DNA of 64,000 bases from CAWJTN01 sp963845895 (GTDB lineage: Bacteria > Patescibacteriota > Microgenomatia > UBA1406 > GWC2-37-13), in NCBI GenBank assembly GCA_963845895.1, contig CAWJTN010000001.1, positions 868,001 to 932,000 on the forward strand, read 5' to 3'. A model generated the notes under the pieces. The model worked only from the letters and a program-made list of their open reading frames with translations, did not search any database and was not told the DNA's origin. The translations under genes and the position numbers were made by a program. Shown here piece by piece: positions 1 through 8,527 of the stretch (the stretch's first letter is position 1; each line of letters begins with the position of its first letter).

Positions 1-33
1 TTCTTGGGATGGAAGGGCTTACAAGCTAAACTA

Positions 34-264
34 GTGGTTATTTCAAAACCCCTGATCTTGTCAGATTCTGTCGCGATTTTCCTTCCCGCCAGTGCTCTTT
101 GGGAAAGCGAAGATATCTTTTTCGAGCTTTTAAGGAGCCCGAATAGGGGGTGTTCCTATTAAGCGAGAAAAACGGTATCGAGCTTTCCCTTCATGCGCGC
201 TGTCGGGATCCCTTCCAATCGCGCCACCTGTAAATAATAGAGGTAGGTTTTGAAATCAGTTCTA
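34..264 (+). ncRNA. structured repeat R1, copy 1 (candidate RNA)
   Basis: First of three related copies of about 230 nt (others at 18364-18590 and 60681-60917), all on the plus strand. Helices readable here: 40-50 with 246-256 (11 bp closing stem), 72-78 with 217-223, 101-108 with 182-189 continued by 112-117/174-179 and 118-123/167-172, and 126-129 with 161-164. The segment 138-142 (CCCGA) pairs with 203-207 (TCGGG), which crosses the 101-108/182-189 helix and makes a pseudoknot. Stem sequences differ between copies while pairing is kept, which favours a structured RNA over a simple DNA repeat. No Rfam family is recognised; function unknown. It ends 25 nt before the sortase start. Confidence 0.6.
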
Positions 265-289
265 GGTAGCTTCATGGTAAAATATATGA

Positions 290-1006
290 ATGTTAAGTCT
301 TAAACACAAAATTAAGAAAACCCTCGGTCAACCTGATTATTTCAGGGTTTTAATACTTAGGACGTTGGGGAATTTTCTTCTGATATCCTCTCTCTTTTTA
401 ATATCCAAGACATTTTATTTACCCGTTCGTGAAGAAATTAGGTATTTTGCTGATAGAGTAATCCAAAAAAAATATATAGTTTCAACAAAACCAATCAAAA
501 TTACAGCTCAACCAAAAGGTCTATTAGCAAAGGCGCTAAATTTAAAACAGGTTGAGGTCTTGGTTCCCCAGGATCCCAACTTCAGCATAATTATTCCCAA
601 AATAGGAGCTAATGCCAAAATAATAGCAAATGTAAACGCTGCAGATGAAAATGAGTATCTAGCTGCACTTAAAAAAGGCGTAGCTCAAGCATCAGGCACT
701 GCCTATCCAGGTGAGGGAGGACATATTTTTCTTTTCGCTCATTCAACAGACTATTTTTGGAATGTAGGATTATACAATGCAGTTTTTTATCTTTTGCATA
801 AATTAGTAAATGGCGATGAAGTTGATCTGTTTTATAAAGGACAACGATATGTTTACAAAGTAATAGGGACGGACGTAGTTGATCCATCACATGTAGAGTT
901 TCTGACGCGCAAAACAAACAAAGAATTTCTGACGTTACAAACATGTTGGCCACCTGGAACTACTATTCAAAGGTTATTGGTCTTCGCAACCCGAGCTGTA
1001 GACTAA
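290..1006 (+). CDS. sortase (LPXTG transpeptidase)
   Basis: Cysteine transpeptidase that cleaves an LPXTG-type sorting signal and joins surface proteins to an acceptor at the cell envelope. One N-terminal membrane segment (about residues 24-42) puts the catalytic domain outside. The sortase triad is visible: His151 in FAHST, Cys219 in TLQTC and Arg228 in IQRLL; the 238-aa length fits a class D/E-type sortase. The ATG at 290 is used because the ATG at 286 runs into a stop after four codons. A candidate substrate with LPSTG is encoded at 59447-60094. It stands alone, just behind repeat R1. Family assignment is secure; class is not. Confidence 0.9.
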   Translation: MLSLKHKIKKTLGQPDYFRVLILRTLGNFLLISSLFLISKTFYLPVREEIRYFADRVIQKKYIVSTKPIKITAQPKGLLAKALNLKQVEVLVPQDPNFSIIIPKIGANAKIIANVNAADENEYLAALKKGVAQASGTAYPGEGGHIFLFAHSTDYFWNVGLYNAVFYLLHKLVNGDEVDLFYKGQRYVYKVIGTDVVDPSHVEFLTRKTNKEFLTLQTCWPPGTTIQRLLVFATRAVD

Positions 1007-1084
1007 ATAAAATAATTTAAATTATTTAATCAGATTTACTACATGCGTAATGGAATTTCATGATTATAGGATATGAATAAAATG

Positions 1085-1158
1085 TTATATGTAACATGTT
1101 AAATGTAAAATCAATAAAACATAGTTTGGTTCTAACATTTAACATTTGACATTTTACA
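1085..1158. terminator. inverted repeat between convergent genes
   Basis: AT-rich spacer between the convergent sortase and PEGA genes. TGTTAAATGT (1097-1106) is the exact reverse complement of ACATTTAACA (1135-1144), followed by further ACATTTGACA-like units. It may act as a bidirectional terminator, but the same AAATGTCAAATG vocabulary recurs as a dispersed repeat elsewhere, so it may simply be another copy. Confidence 0.4.
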
Positions 1159-2379
1159 TCATCTAATTCCTACGGCATATAAGTCTGGGAGTTGATTGGC
1201 GGCAGGGTTAAGATTTGTTAGTACCATTATCCTACCATCGGTTGAAACTTTAAAAAATGAACTATCAAAGGGGCCGGAATAAATTGTTTGTTTATTGGTG
1301 CCGTCGTAATCCATGGCGGTTATTGTTTTCCCTTCATTAATTAATAAATGTTTAGAGTCCGTATACCAGGTTATTAAATTTGAATTTTGAACTTTGAAAT
1401 TTGAAATTGGAACCTGATAGTTCTTATCTTCCTTTTTGTCATAAACATAAATATTATTGGTTAGTAAATTTCTAGTTTCTTCTGTTTGATTGGTGGCAAT
1501 CAGAGGAGGAGTTATGGCCTGAACCAAAGATAAAGATCTAATTGGTTGATAGAGGACCTTTGTTTCGTCTGGCGAAAACTGGATAATATGAAAAGAATCT
1601 GTTGCTACTTTTGCGAACTCTTCGGGATAAGCTTCTAGAATTTTATTATCTGCCTGTGTTTTCTGGTTGGCCCAAGCTTCAAGCAGAGTATCTCTTGAGG
1701 CAGCGATATCAAAAAGTGATGTGTTTATTCCGTCCAATGAAAATAAATAAGAACTCGAAAGCCCTTGGGCTGTCTTAAAAGTAAAAATTGCTTCTTTATT
1801 ATCTGGAGAACTATCGACCAAAGTATCTTTAAAATCAATAGTACCCATAGCTACAGTGAGTGTGGTTTTTAAAACGATCAGTTTTAACGGTGGAAAGAAA
1901 GATAGGGGACTGTTGGTTGAGTCAAAAAGATAGACGCCATCTTTTATGTCATCTCCGTTATCGGAGAATAAAATTACTTGACTCGATTGCGGTAGTGGAA
2001 TAGCTTTTACTACGCCTAAGTTTGTCAGAGGCGATAAGGAAGGATTCAGCGGATATAAAAGTACATCTTCCGTTAAGACAATCTCTCCTTTAAGTTTTAC
2101 CGTTTTATTCCAATTAGTATATCCGTCTTTTTTTACCTCAATATTGTAACTGTCAGGTGGAAGCGTAAGGTTAATATCGGTCACACCTTTGAGTTGACCG
2201 TTTACATAAACCTTTGAAGCTTTGGGGAAGGCACTAATTGATATAATACCTGTTGGGGTTAGAGACTGTTTTGTCAGGTCTAGCCTGTAGCCTCGAGCGA
2301 AAGCGATGATCAAGCCAAGGATTGCCAGGAAGACCAAAACAAAAAATATTCTATAAATTATTTTCCACATTTTTCTCAC
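1159..2379 (-). CDS. PEGA-domain membrane-anchored protein
   Basis: A 406-aa protein with an N-terminal membrane segment (about residues 6-27) and a PEGA domain at about 40-115 (ISAFPKASKVYVNGQLKG, then PPDSYNIEVKKDGYTNW). PEGA domains are extracytoplasmic beta modules common in surface proteins. The rest has propeller-like strand repeats (KHLLINEG, DGRIMVL), so a sensor or scaffold role outside the membrane is likely; no catalytic motif is seen. The segment ISNFKVQNSNLI is encoded by a dispersed AT-rich repeat at plus-strand 1377-1412. It is divergent from mreB with only 47 nt between the start codons. Confidence 0.75.
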   Translation of the reverse strand: MRKMWKIIYRIFFVLVFLAILGLIIAFARGYRLDLTKQSLTPTGIISISAFPKASKVYVNGQLKGVTDINLTLPPDSYNIEVKKDGYTNWNKTVKLKGEIVLTEDVLLYPLNPSLSPLTNLGVVKAIPLPQSSQVILFSDNGDDIKDGVYLFDSTNSPLSFFPPLKLIVLKTTLTVAMGTIDFKDTLVDSSPDNKEAIFTFKTAQGLSSSYLFSLDGINTSLFDIAASRDTLLEAWANQKTQADNKILEAYPEEFAKVATDSFHIIQFSPDETKVLYQPIRSLSLVQAITPPLIATNQTEETRNLLTNNIYVYDKKEDKNYQVPISNFKVQNSNLITWYTDSKHLLINEGKTITAMDYDGTNKQTIYSGPFDSSFFKVSTDGRIMVLTNLNPAANQLPDLYAVGIR

Positions 2380-2426
2380 AACAATATCACAATATAATCA
2401 ATTTGTATTATACAATATAATAGTTT

Positions 2427-3467
2427 ATGTTTTTCAGAAAGAAGGTTGGAATCGATTTAGGAACTGCAAACACTCTTGTTTATGTGGCAGGAGAAGGAAT
2501 AGTTTTAAACGAGCCCACGGTTGTTGCATATTCTTTGGAAGATAAAAGAATTCTGGCTGTTGGAGATGATGCTAAGGAAATGCTTGGGAGGACTCCGGGC
2601 TCCATTGTCGTTTCTAAACCAATGAAGGAGGGAGTGATAGCTGATTATAAAACTACTTCGGCCATGATAATATATTTTTTAAAAAAAGCTTTGAAAGGGA
2701 GAGTATTATGGCCGGAGATTATGATATCGATACCTGGTGGAGCAAGTCAAGTTGAGAAAAGAGCCGTTGTAGCAGCCTGCAAACAAGCTGGTGCGTCTGA
2801 CGTATATTTAATAGAAGAGCCTTTAGCTGCTGCAATTGGAGCAAAAATTCCAATCTCTCAAGCTTCAGGCCATATGATTGTTAATTTAGGCGGGGGAACG
2901 ACAGAATCAGCAATTATTTCTCTTGGTCAGCTTGTAGTTTATAGGACAGTGAGAGTGGCAGGAACACGCCTGGATGAGGCAATTATGCACCAACTACGAA
3001 AAGAACACAACATAATTATCGGTGAGCGAACCGCGGAGGAGATTAAAATAAAGATAGGTAATGCTTTTATCGAGCAACGCAAAGCATCCGAGCTCAACGA
3101 TAAAACCGAGTCAGCGAATAAAGAGCGAACTATGGAAGTGAAAGGTAGAGACTTTCAGTCAGGGCTGCCAAAAATTTTAAATTTAGGTGAAAGCACTATA
3201 AATGTAGCAATTCAAAAACCACTCAAACAAATATTAGAAGGTATCAAACAAGTTCTTTCTAATACACCACCAGAGCTATCTGCAGACATTGTCGATAAGG
3301 GAATAATTTTATCAGGGGGAACGTCACTTTTAACCAATATTGATAAATTCATAACTTACTACACGGGCGTTGCAGCTTTTGTAGTTGATGAACCTTTGTT
3401 CTGTGTGATTAGGGGTGTTGGAGTTGCCATAGAAAATCTTGACAGTTACAAAGAAGCGATTAGGTAA
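2427..3467 (+). CDS. mreB: rod-shape protein MreB
   Basis: Bacterial actin homologue that polymerises under the membrane and guides cell-wall synthesis. Actin-fold motifs are present: phosphate 1 GIDLGTANTLVY at residues 8-19, phosphate 2 VNLGGGTTE and the adenosine motif GIILSGGTSLL. The 346-aa length is normal. Phosphate 2 reads VNLGGGTT rather than the usual VDIGGGTT, a small deviation. A TATAAT box at 2416-2421 ends 5 nt before the ATG, so the transcript is probably leaderless. No mreC or mreD follows; a glycosyltransferase gene is next on the same strand after a 250-nt gap. Confidence 0.95.
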   Translation: MFFRKKVGIDLGTANTLVYVAGEGIVLNEPTVVAYSLEDKRILAVGDDAKEMLGRTPGSIVVSKPMKEGVIADYKTTSAMIIYFLKKALKGRVLWPEIMISIPGGASQVEKRAVVAACKQAGASDVYLIEEPLAAAIGAKIPISQASGHMIVNLGGGTTESAIISLGQLVVYRTVRVAGTRLDEAIMHQLRKEHNIIIGERTAEEIKIKIGNAFIEQRKASELNDKTESANKERTMEVKGRDFQSGLPKILNLGESTINVAIQKPLKQILEGIKQVLSNTPPELSADIVDKGIILSGGTSLLTNIDKFITYYTGVAAFVVDEPLFCVIRGVGVAIENLDSYKEAIR

Positions 3468-3717
3468 AATGTTAGATGTAAATCCTATAAGAATAAATTT
3501 AGAATTAGAAATTTAAAATTGATTAAAAATTAAAAATTAAAAATTAAAAATTATTTATATATAGTATTATTTATTATAAAAAATTAAAATTAAGCTAAAT
3601 TATTTTATTTAGTCCGATTAGACAGATTAAATAAATAAAAAATAATTTGTACAAAAGCAGTTTAAAAATTAATAATTAATAATTAATAATTTTCCCATAG
3701 TAGTTAACCATGTAAGC
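3468..3717. other. AT-rich spacer with short A/T repeats
   Basis: A 250-nt gap after mreB made almost only of A and T, with tandem TTAAAAATTAAAAA units near 3520-3550 and AATAATTAATAATTAAT near 3670-3690. No open frame, tRNA or convincing hairpin with a U-tract is seen. It probably holds the mreB terminator and the promoter of the next gene, but neither can be picked out. Confidence 0.5.
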
Positions 3718-4461
3718 ATGAATTCCAAACTGTTAGGAATAGAAGTAAAACCTTATACTAAAGTAGGAGTCCTAGAGCAAATTAAAAAGTACATAGCTCA
3801 TCCTTCTGGTTTTTTCCACATTGTATCTTTGAATCCGGAAAACTTAGTCGTTGCACAACAAAATCCAGAGTTCAATAAGGTTGTCCAGACAAGTAAAATT
3901 AAGATAATTGACGGAGTGGGCGTGGCTATAGCGGCAAAATTGCTTGGGATTCAGGTAGGAGAGAGGTTTACAGGCGTTGAGCTCATGGAGGAACTTATAA
4001 AACTGGCATCTGTCTTAAGCTTAAGAGTGCTGCTGATCGGTGGTAGAACAAATTTAGCAGTCAGCTTGTCGAACTGCTACAGCCAAAGGTACCCACAAGC
4101 TAAATTTTTGGGTCTTGAAGGTATTTCAAATATCAAAAAACCACTTAGTTCTGAGGGAAAAACTATTTTTTCTATAGTTTCTGATTATAAGCCCCAAATC
4201 ATACTAGCTGCTTTTGGATCGCCGGATCAGGAACTATGGTTTTATCGTCACAGACAGCGTTTTAATGGCGTAATCTGTATGGGAGTAGGCCAGGGATTTG
4301 ATATTTACGGAGGAGTTGTCAATCGTTCACCGGAATGGGTTAGAAAAATTGGCATGGAGTGGTTATACAGATTGGTTATGCAACGCTGGAGATGGAGAAG
4401 GCAGCTGAGGTTGGTAAAATTTTGTTGGTTAGTTTTTTTGCAAAAATTTCATAATACTTGA
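3718..4461 (+). CDS. WecG/TagA/CpsF family glycosyltransferase
   Basis: A 247-aa glycosyltransferase of the GT26 family, which adds N-acetyl-mannosamine(uronic acid)-type sugars to lipid-linked intermediates in wall or capsule polymer synthesis. Family signatures are clear: VSLNPENLV near residue 40, IIDGVGVAIAAKLLG near 62-76, ERFTGVELM and the C-terminal GVGQGFDIYGG followed by RSPEWVRKIGMEWLYRL. No membrane segment, as expected for a peripheral enzyme. The ATG at 3718 is the only good start. Acceptor and donor cannot be told from sequence. Confidence 0.9.
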   Translation: MNSKLLGIEVKPYTKVGVLEQIKKYIAHPSGFFHIVSLNPENLVVAQQNPEFNKVVQTSKIKIIDGVGVAIAAKLLGIQVGERFTGVELMEELIKLASVLSLRVLLIGGRTNLAVSLSNCYSQRYPQAKFLGLEGISNIKKPLSSEGKTIFSIVSDYKPQIILAAFGSPDQELWFYRHRQRFNGVICMGVGQGFDIYGGVVNRSPEWVRKIGMEWLYRLVMQRWRWRRQLRLVKFCWLVFLQKFHNT

Positions 4462-4493
4462 AATCTTTAACTTAAGTGAGAAAATAGGGGAGA

Positions 4494-5522
4494 ATGAAAA
4501 AAAGTTCAAAGTTAATTCGGAAAGAAATTCTAAATACAATCCGTTACTTCCAGGTTTTTGATTATCCTCCGACAGTTGATGAAATATGCTTCTTTTTGAA
4601 AAAAAAGACCTCTAAAAGCTATCTAATGAGCATTTTGGAAAAGATGGCAGAAAAGCGCCTTATAACAGTTTCCTCCTTCGTTAGAACTTCGGGGGACAAG
4701 TCGGTGGGCAAAGAAAAATTACAAAGATATACACTAGGGGAGTATAGTATTAATAATAAAATTCAAAGTTCAAATGTCAAATGTCAAATCAAAGACCGTA
4801 CAACTAATAACAATGTAACAATGAAACAGTTCAGCAATTTTAAAAATAGACTGAAGATATCTTACAAAAAAATAAGAAAAGTAAAAAAGTATATTAATAT
4901 TTTAGGAAATTTACCACAAATCAAACTTATCGGTCTCTCTGGTTCGGTGGCGATGATGAATGCTGATAAAGATGATGATGTGGATTTGTTTGTCATAACG
5001 GCTAAAAATCGCCTATGGACAGGCCGATTCATTACTTTACTGATAGCTCAGCTTAGGGGATTAAGAAGAAAAAGAGCTGACAACCATCAACAATTCGAGA
5101 ACAAAGTCTGCCTTAACCTCTTTTTTGACGAGAAGAACCTAAAAATACCCAAATACAAGGAGACAGAGTACGTTGCTCACGAGATTCTTCAGATGAAACC
5201 AGTTGTACAAAAAGATGGAGTGTATTTGAGGTTTTTAGATGCAAATAGGTGGGTGTTTGATATATTCCCAAATGCCAGAAAGAATGTCAAATGTCAAATG
5301 TTAAATGTTAAATCAAGCTCAAAATTCAAACATTTAAATTTTGTTATTTATCATTTATCATTTATTTGTAATTTGTCATTTGTCATTTGGATATTCGATA
5401 AAATCGAGTCATCACTTAAAAGTTTGCAACTCTATTTTATAAACAAGCACCAAACCTCTGAAATTATTACTTCCACCCAGCTCTGGTTCCACCCGGAGGA
5501 TTTCGGGATAAAGCTCAAGTGA
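4494..5522 (+). CDS. nucleotidyltransferase-fold protein with repeat-derived inserts
   Basis: A 342-aa protein with an N-terminal helical, winged-helix-like region (residues 1-60) and a minimal nucleotidyltransferase core: GLSGSVAMMNADKDDD followed by VDLFVIT (about residues 148-169), with Asp162 and Asp164 as likely metal ligands. Substrate unknown. Two segments are translations of dispersed AAATGTCAAATG-type repeats: residues about 89-100 (DNA 4758-4794) and a long stretch near residues 264-300 (DNA 5284-5390) whose DNA forms a large imperfect inverted repeat. The reading frame stays open through both. It follows the GT26 gene after 32 nt. Confidence 0.65.
   Translation: MKKSSKLIRKEILNTIRYFQVFDYPPTVDEICFFLKKKTSKSYLMSILEKMAEKRLITVSSFVRTSGDKSVGKEKLQRYTLGEYSINNKIQSSNVKCQIKDRTTNNNVTMKQFSNFKNRLKISYKKIRKVKKYINILGNLPQIKLIGLSGSVAMMNADKDDDVDLFVITAKNRLWTGRFITLLIAQLRGLRRKRADNHQQFENKVCLNLFFDEKNLKIPKYKETEYVAHEILQMKPVVQKDGVYLRFLDANRWVFDIFPNARKNVKCQMLNVKSSSKFKHLNFVIYHLSFICNLSFVIWIFDKIESSLKSLQLYFINKHQTSEIITSTQLWFHPEDFGIKLK
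4758..4794. repeat. dispersed repeat inside a CDS
   Basis: AAAGTTCAAATGTCAAATG-type unit inside the nucleotidyltransferase-fold gene, translated in frame as SSNVKCQIK. The same octamer family occurs at 36440-36560, 46000-46085, 50262-50300 and 52082-52106. Confidence 0.6.
5284..5390. repeat. large imperfect inverted repeat inside a CDS
   Basis: The left arm is made of ATGTCAAATGTTAAATGTTA units and the right arm of TCATTTATCATTT and TTTGTCATTTGTCATTTGG units, so the stretch can fold into one long A/T-rich hairpin. It is read through in frame by the nucleotidyltransferase-fold gene and encodes NVKCQMLNVK plus a hydrophobic segment with LSFVIW. Confidence 0.6.
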
Positions 5523-5600
5523 GATAGCCTGTTTCCGGCCTGGCAGGTTAGATAGCGAACTGACTCTCTGCTCTGCTATAATTGGGAATTATTTTTTAGT

Positions 5601-6504
5601 ATGCCTGAAGCCAGGAAAAGTATAACCGAATATAAAGCGTTTTGGCCCAGCCTTGGGCTGCTGGGATTGATCGGTGTTACAGGTGGGGTGATTGTTGAGG
5701 AAGCAATACGAAGACATCTTAAAAACCGCCCGAATCCATTATTTGTAGAATACCCTGAACTTTTTATTGAAAGTATTGAAAAATTTTTTGAAGTTGATGA
5801 TCCAGTTAGAATATTCCAAGAAAAATAGGGCTGCGAGTTTTAATGTGATCACAAAATATGCGAACGAATATTTTAAGATGATAAAAGGGGATGGCAAGGA
5901 CATTGACCCGCTAAGTTACTCCAATGTTACTCTTCCTTTTAAAGAGCTTTCTGAGGATCTATCGATAAAATTAGAAGCCACATTGGCTAGCTCACCTATT
6001 GAATCAGAAAAAGCCTATAAGGAATTAGGAGGGGAGATCGGTTTGTTTTGGAGGTTGGCTCAAGTTCCAAAGACACTGGTCTTTTTTCTTGAACAATCAT
6101 ATCGAAGTTACCTGTTAAATCAAGGTTTTAGATTAAGTTTAAGAGAAGTGACAGGTGGAAATTATTCATTAGAAGTTGCTAAAGCGAGGAGTCCTATAGG
6201 TTGTGCCAATCTAATCGAAGACGAAGAAGAACAACAGGATAGTAAAACAAACTATTCTTTATCAAATTTTCATCTCCCTGAGGACACTTTTAATTCTAAA
6301 GCAGCAATAATTTTTGGAGCGGCGGATTTTACTATCAAACATCCTGGAACAGCGGTCTTTTTAAGAACACAAGAAGAGAAAACCGCCTCCTTCGTTAAAG
6401 CTTTATGTTGTGCGAAAATGTTGGATAATGGTTTTTTTGATCTTGGTTTGAGTCGTTTGTCGCCAGATGATAGGTTTAAAAATAATTTTTTACTTGTAGA
6501 ATAA
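5601..6504 (+). pseudogene. membrane-anchored protein of unknown function, frameshifted
   Basis: Two overlapping frames appear to be one gene. The first (5601-5828) encodes 75 aa with a membrane segment (SLGLLGLIGVTGGVIV). It stops at TAG 5826, right after GAAAAA at 5820-5825. The second frame continues with NRAASFNVITKYANEYF and runs to 6504. Skipping one A in the A-run joins them as ...RIFQE-NRAASF..., about 300 aa. This is a +1 shift or an indel, by true mutation, assembly error or recoding. The C-terminal part is soluble and helical; no family recognised. A TATAAT box lies at 5577-5582. It precedes the FabH-like gene on the same strand. Confidence 0.6.
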
Positions 6505-6566
6505 AAATGACTAGATTAGTTATTATATAGTTAATTTAGTATGCTTTAGCAGTTCTTGCACGATTT

Positions 6567-7796
6567 ATGTTACCTGAACTTATAGAATCAACATATACTA
6601 CAGAACGGACCAATTTAATCGAAAGATATCTCCCTTTTTCTAAAGAGCCGGAGATTGTAAAGCTTGGTAATATGGCTGTTGGATGGGCTTCTTGGGGTGA
6701 TTATTTGTCTACGGCAGATTATATCAGACAACTTGGTCCAGGATTAAAAAAATTAGATAGAGATGTAATTGAGAGTTTAAGATTCGGTGGAGGATATCAT
6801 TATCCTGCCTATGTGGATATTTTAGGCGATGAAGTGCAAAGTCAACAAGCACAACACGGAGCAGCTTTTATTGAAGCCCTATTGCAAAGTCGAGGATGGA
6901 ATGGTGTAGATCTTCTTATTGTAGCCTCATCTTCGACCAAACCAGAATCCGTTTATAAGATGCGAGAGATTTTAGAAAAAAAAAGTGTTGGGGTCAAGAC
7001 AATGAAAATGTCCATGTTATTTTGTGCCGGCGTTTCAGCCGCGTTTATGGACGCCATTAGAGATGAATCGCTTGAAAAAGCTCAAGTAGCTATTATTGGA
7101 ATAGATAGCTTGGGAGGATCTTTTGTGCGACCAGACGATATTTTAACTCCAGCTCTTTTTGGGAATGCGGTTGGTGGTTTTGCCTTTAAGCCCCAAGAAG
7201 ATGTGGAATTTGTCAACGGCTCAACACATATAAGGCGGGATGAGTTTGGAGTTATCAAGGTGCCAGCAGCCTACAGTTTGCCGGATCATCGTGATCGTAT
7301 TTCGTTTCCTGTTGGTTATGAAGTCGATCCTAATGCTACTGAAATATTTGCTGTATCAAAAGAAGGTATGTTTTTACAGGCAGCAACTCCTAGTGGTAAG
7401 TATGTGGAGATTGATAGTAAAGAAAATTTTAATTATTTTAGTCTTTGGACCCCGCCTATTGCTGCATCTGAACTTGCCCAAAACTACTATCCAGCTAAAA
7501 AACGAGGTGAAGCAGTAAATCCAATTGTTAGCCATCAGCCGGGATATCCAATTTTTTTAAATGTTGGGAAAAATCTGTTTCACCGGTTAAGAGATCTTGG
7601 ATTTACGTTTGATTTTAGAACTGATCTTCGATGGGTGATGAATGAGTCAATTAACAATGTCAGTCCTGTGACAATTCCAGTTGCGATGACAGAGATGAGG
7701 AAACGCCGGATGCTTGAGCCAAATCGGTTAACTGGAATCATAGGGATGGGAATTGGTTCTACCATACATGCTGGTGCCTTTATTCCTCGAAAATAA
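6567..7796 (+). CDS. FabH-like (3-oxoacyl-ACP synthase III type) thiolase-fold enzyme
   Basis: A 409-aa protein with the KAS III/thiolase layout. Cys153 sits in the nucleophile loop FCAGVSAAFMDAI, His323 in VSHQPGYPIF (compare PHQAN in FabH) and Asn364 in NNVSPVTIPVAM, followed by the glycine-rich end GIIGMGIGSTIHAGAF. All three residues of the Cys-His-Asn triad are therefore present, predicting a decarboxylating or acyl-transferring condensation enzyme. At 409 aa it is longer than FabH (about 320 aa). No acyl carrier protein or other fatty-acid gene is nearby, which is odd because this lineage usually lacks fatty-acid synthesis. Substrate unknown. Confidence 0.8.
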   Translation: MLPELIESTYTTERTNLIERYLPFSKEPEIVKLGNMAVGWASWGDYLSTADYIRQLGPGLKKLDRDVIESLRFGGGYHYPAYVDILGDEVQSQQAQHGAAFIEALLQSRGWNGVDLLIVASSSTKPESVYKMREILEKKSVGVKTMKMSMLFCAGVSAAFMDAIRDESLEKAQVAIIGIDSLGGSFVRPDDILTPALFGNAVGGFAFKPQEDVEFVNGSTHIRRDEFGVIKVPAAYSLPDHRDRISFPVGYEVDPNATEIFAVSKEGMFLQAATPSGKYVEIDSKENFNYFSLWTPPIAASELAQNYYPAKKRGEAVNPIVSHQPGYPIFLNVGKNLFHRLRDLGFTFDFRTDLRWVMNESINNVSPVTIPVAMTEMRKRRMLEPNRLTGIIGMGIGSTIHAGAFIPRK

Positions 7797-7857
7797 TTCC
7801 TTTTTGTAATTCTTGACTTACAAGTTATAAAGGTATAGATTAGAACTAAGATTTGAT

Positions 7858-8238
7858 ATGGCAAAGATATTGATTGTTGAGGGAGATGCGGCTCATGCTA
7901 GGCTATATGCCGATAAATTTGTGGATGAAAACTATGATGTTGTAACAACAGATACGGCGAGAAAAGCCCTACATTTAGTCAAAACATTTCATCCCAATGT
8001 GATTATCTTAGATCTCATGCTGCCGGGCGGAATCAACGGCTTCGATTTACTTTATCTTTTAAAATCAGACAGCAGACTAAAAAGGATTCCCGTGGTCATC
8101 TTTACCAATCTCGACACTGAAAGAAAAACTGCGCTCTCATTGGGAGCCAAGGAGTATATAGTTAAATCAAGTTCTTCCTTAGGTGAGCTGATAAAAGTGG
8201 TTAAAAGCCTCACCAAAAAAAGATTTTTTATTTTTTAA
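7858..8238 (+). CDS. single-domain response regulator (receiver)
   Basis: A 126-aa stand-alone CheY-like receiver. The phospho-acceptor is Asp52 in NVIILDLMLPGG; the acidic pocket has Glu8 and Asp10; the conserved Thr (VIFTN) and Lys (YIVKSS) are present. No DNA-binding or enzymatic output domain follows, so output is probably by protein contact. No kinase is adjacent; the nearest is at 16374. The A/T-rich upstream region has a TATAAA-like box near 7828. Confidence 0.9.
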   Translation: MAKILIVEGDAAHARLYADKFVDENYDVVTTDTARKALHLVKTFHPNVIILDLMLPGGINGFDLLYLLKSDSRLKRIPVVIFTNLDTERKTALSLGAKEYIVKSSSSLGELIKVVKSLTKKRFFIF

Positions 8239-8291
8239 TTTATATCTTTATTTTGCAGCTTCTTGGTATAATTTAAGCGAGATAATGAGTT

Positions 8292-8380
8292 GTCGGAGTG
8301 GCGGAATTGGCAGACGCGCTAGCTTCAGGAGCTAGTTTCCGTTTCAATCGGAAGTGAGGGTTCAACTCCCTCCTCCGACA
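8292..8380 (+). tRNA. tRNA-Leu (CAG)
   Basis: Cloverleaf with a long variable arm. The acceptor stem 8292-8298 (GTCGGAG) pairs with 8373-8379 (CTCCGAC). The anticodon loop TTCAGGA gives CAG and is closed by CTAGC/GCTAG. The T arm is GAGGG-TTCAACT-CCCTC. The discriminator is A8380 and CCA is not encoded (CAAG follows). Confidence 0.95.
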
Positions 8381-8397
8381 CAAGAAAAAGTGGAGGT

Positions 8398-8520
8398 TTC
8401 CCGCTATTCTTTCCAAATTGGAAATTTGGAATTAGAATACGGGATCCCCGAAGTCGGAGCGCTAAATTTTATAAAATTAGCGACGTACTTCTGGGACAAA
8501 TCCCTCTCGGGGCACATTTA
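8398..8520. other. structured intergenic sequence
   Basis: Between tRNA-Leu and the next gene there are several nested stems. CCCG 8400-8403 pairs with 8440-8443 (with TATTCT/AGAATA inside). CCCCGA 8446-8451 pairs with TCGGGG 8507-8512, and encloses GTCG/CGAC with CGCTAA/TTAGCG (8453-8485) and a GGGA/TCCC hairpin (8493-8504). This resembles a three-way junction. It could be a small RNA, a 3' element of the minus-strand gene or a decayed palindromic repeat; orientation is not known. Confidence 0.35.
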
Positions 8521-8527
8521 AAAAGGA

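Noticed and set aside
669..953. 94-codon minus-strand frame inside the sortase gene
   Set aside because: Shadow of the sortase coding region, which has the full catalytic triad.
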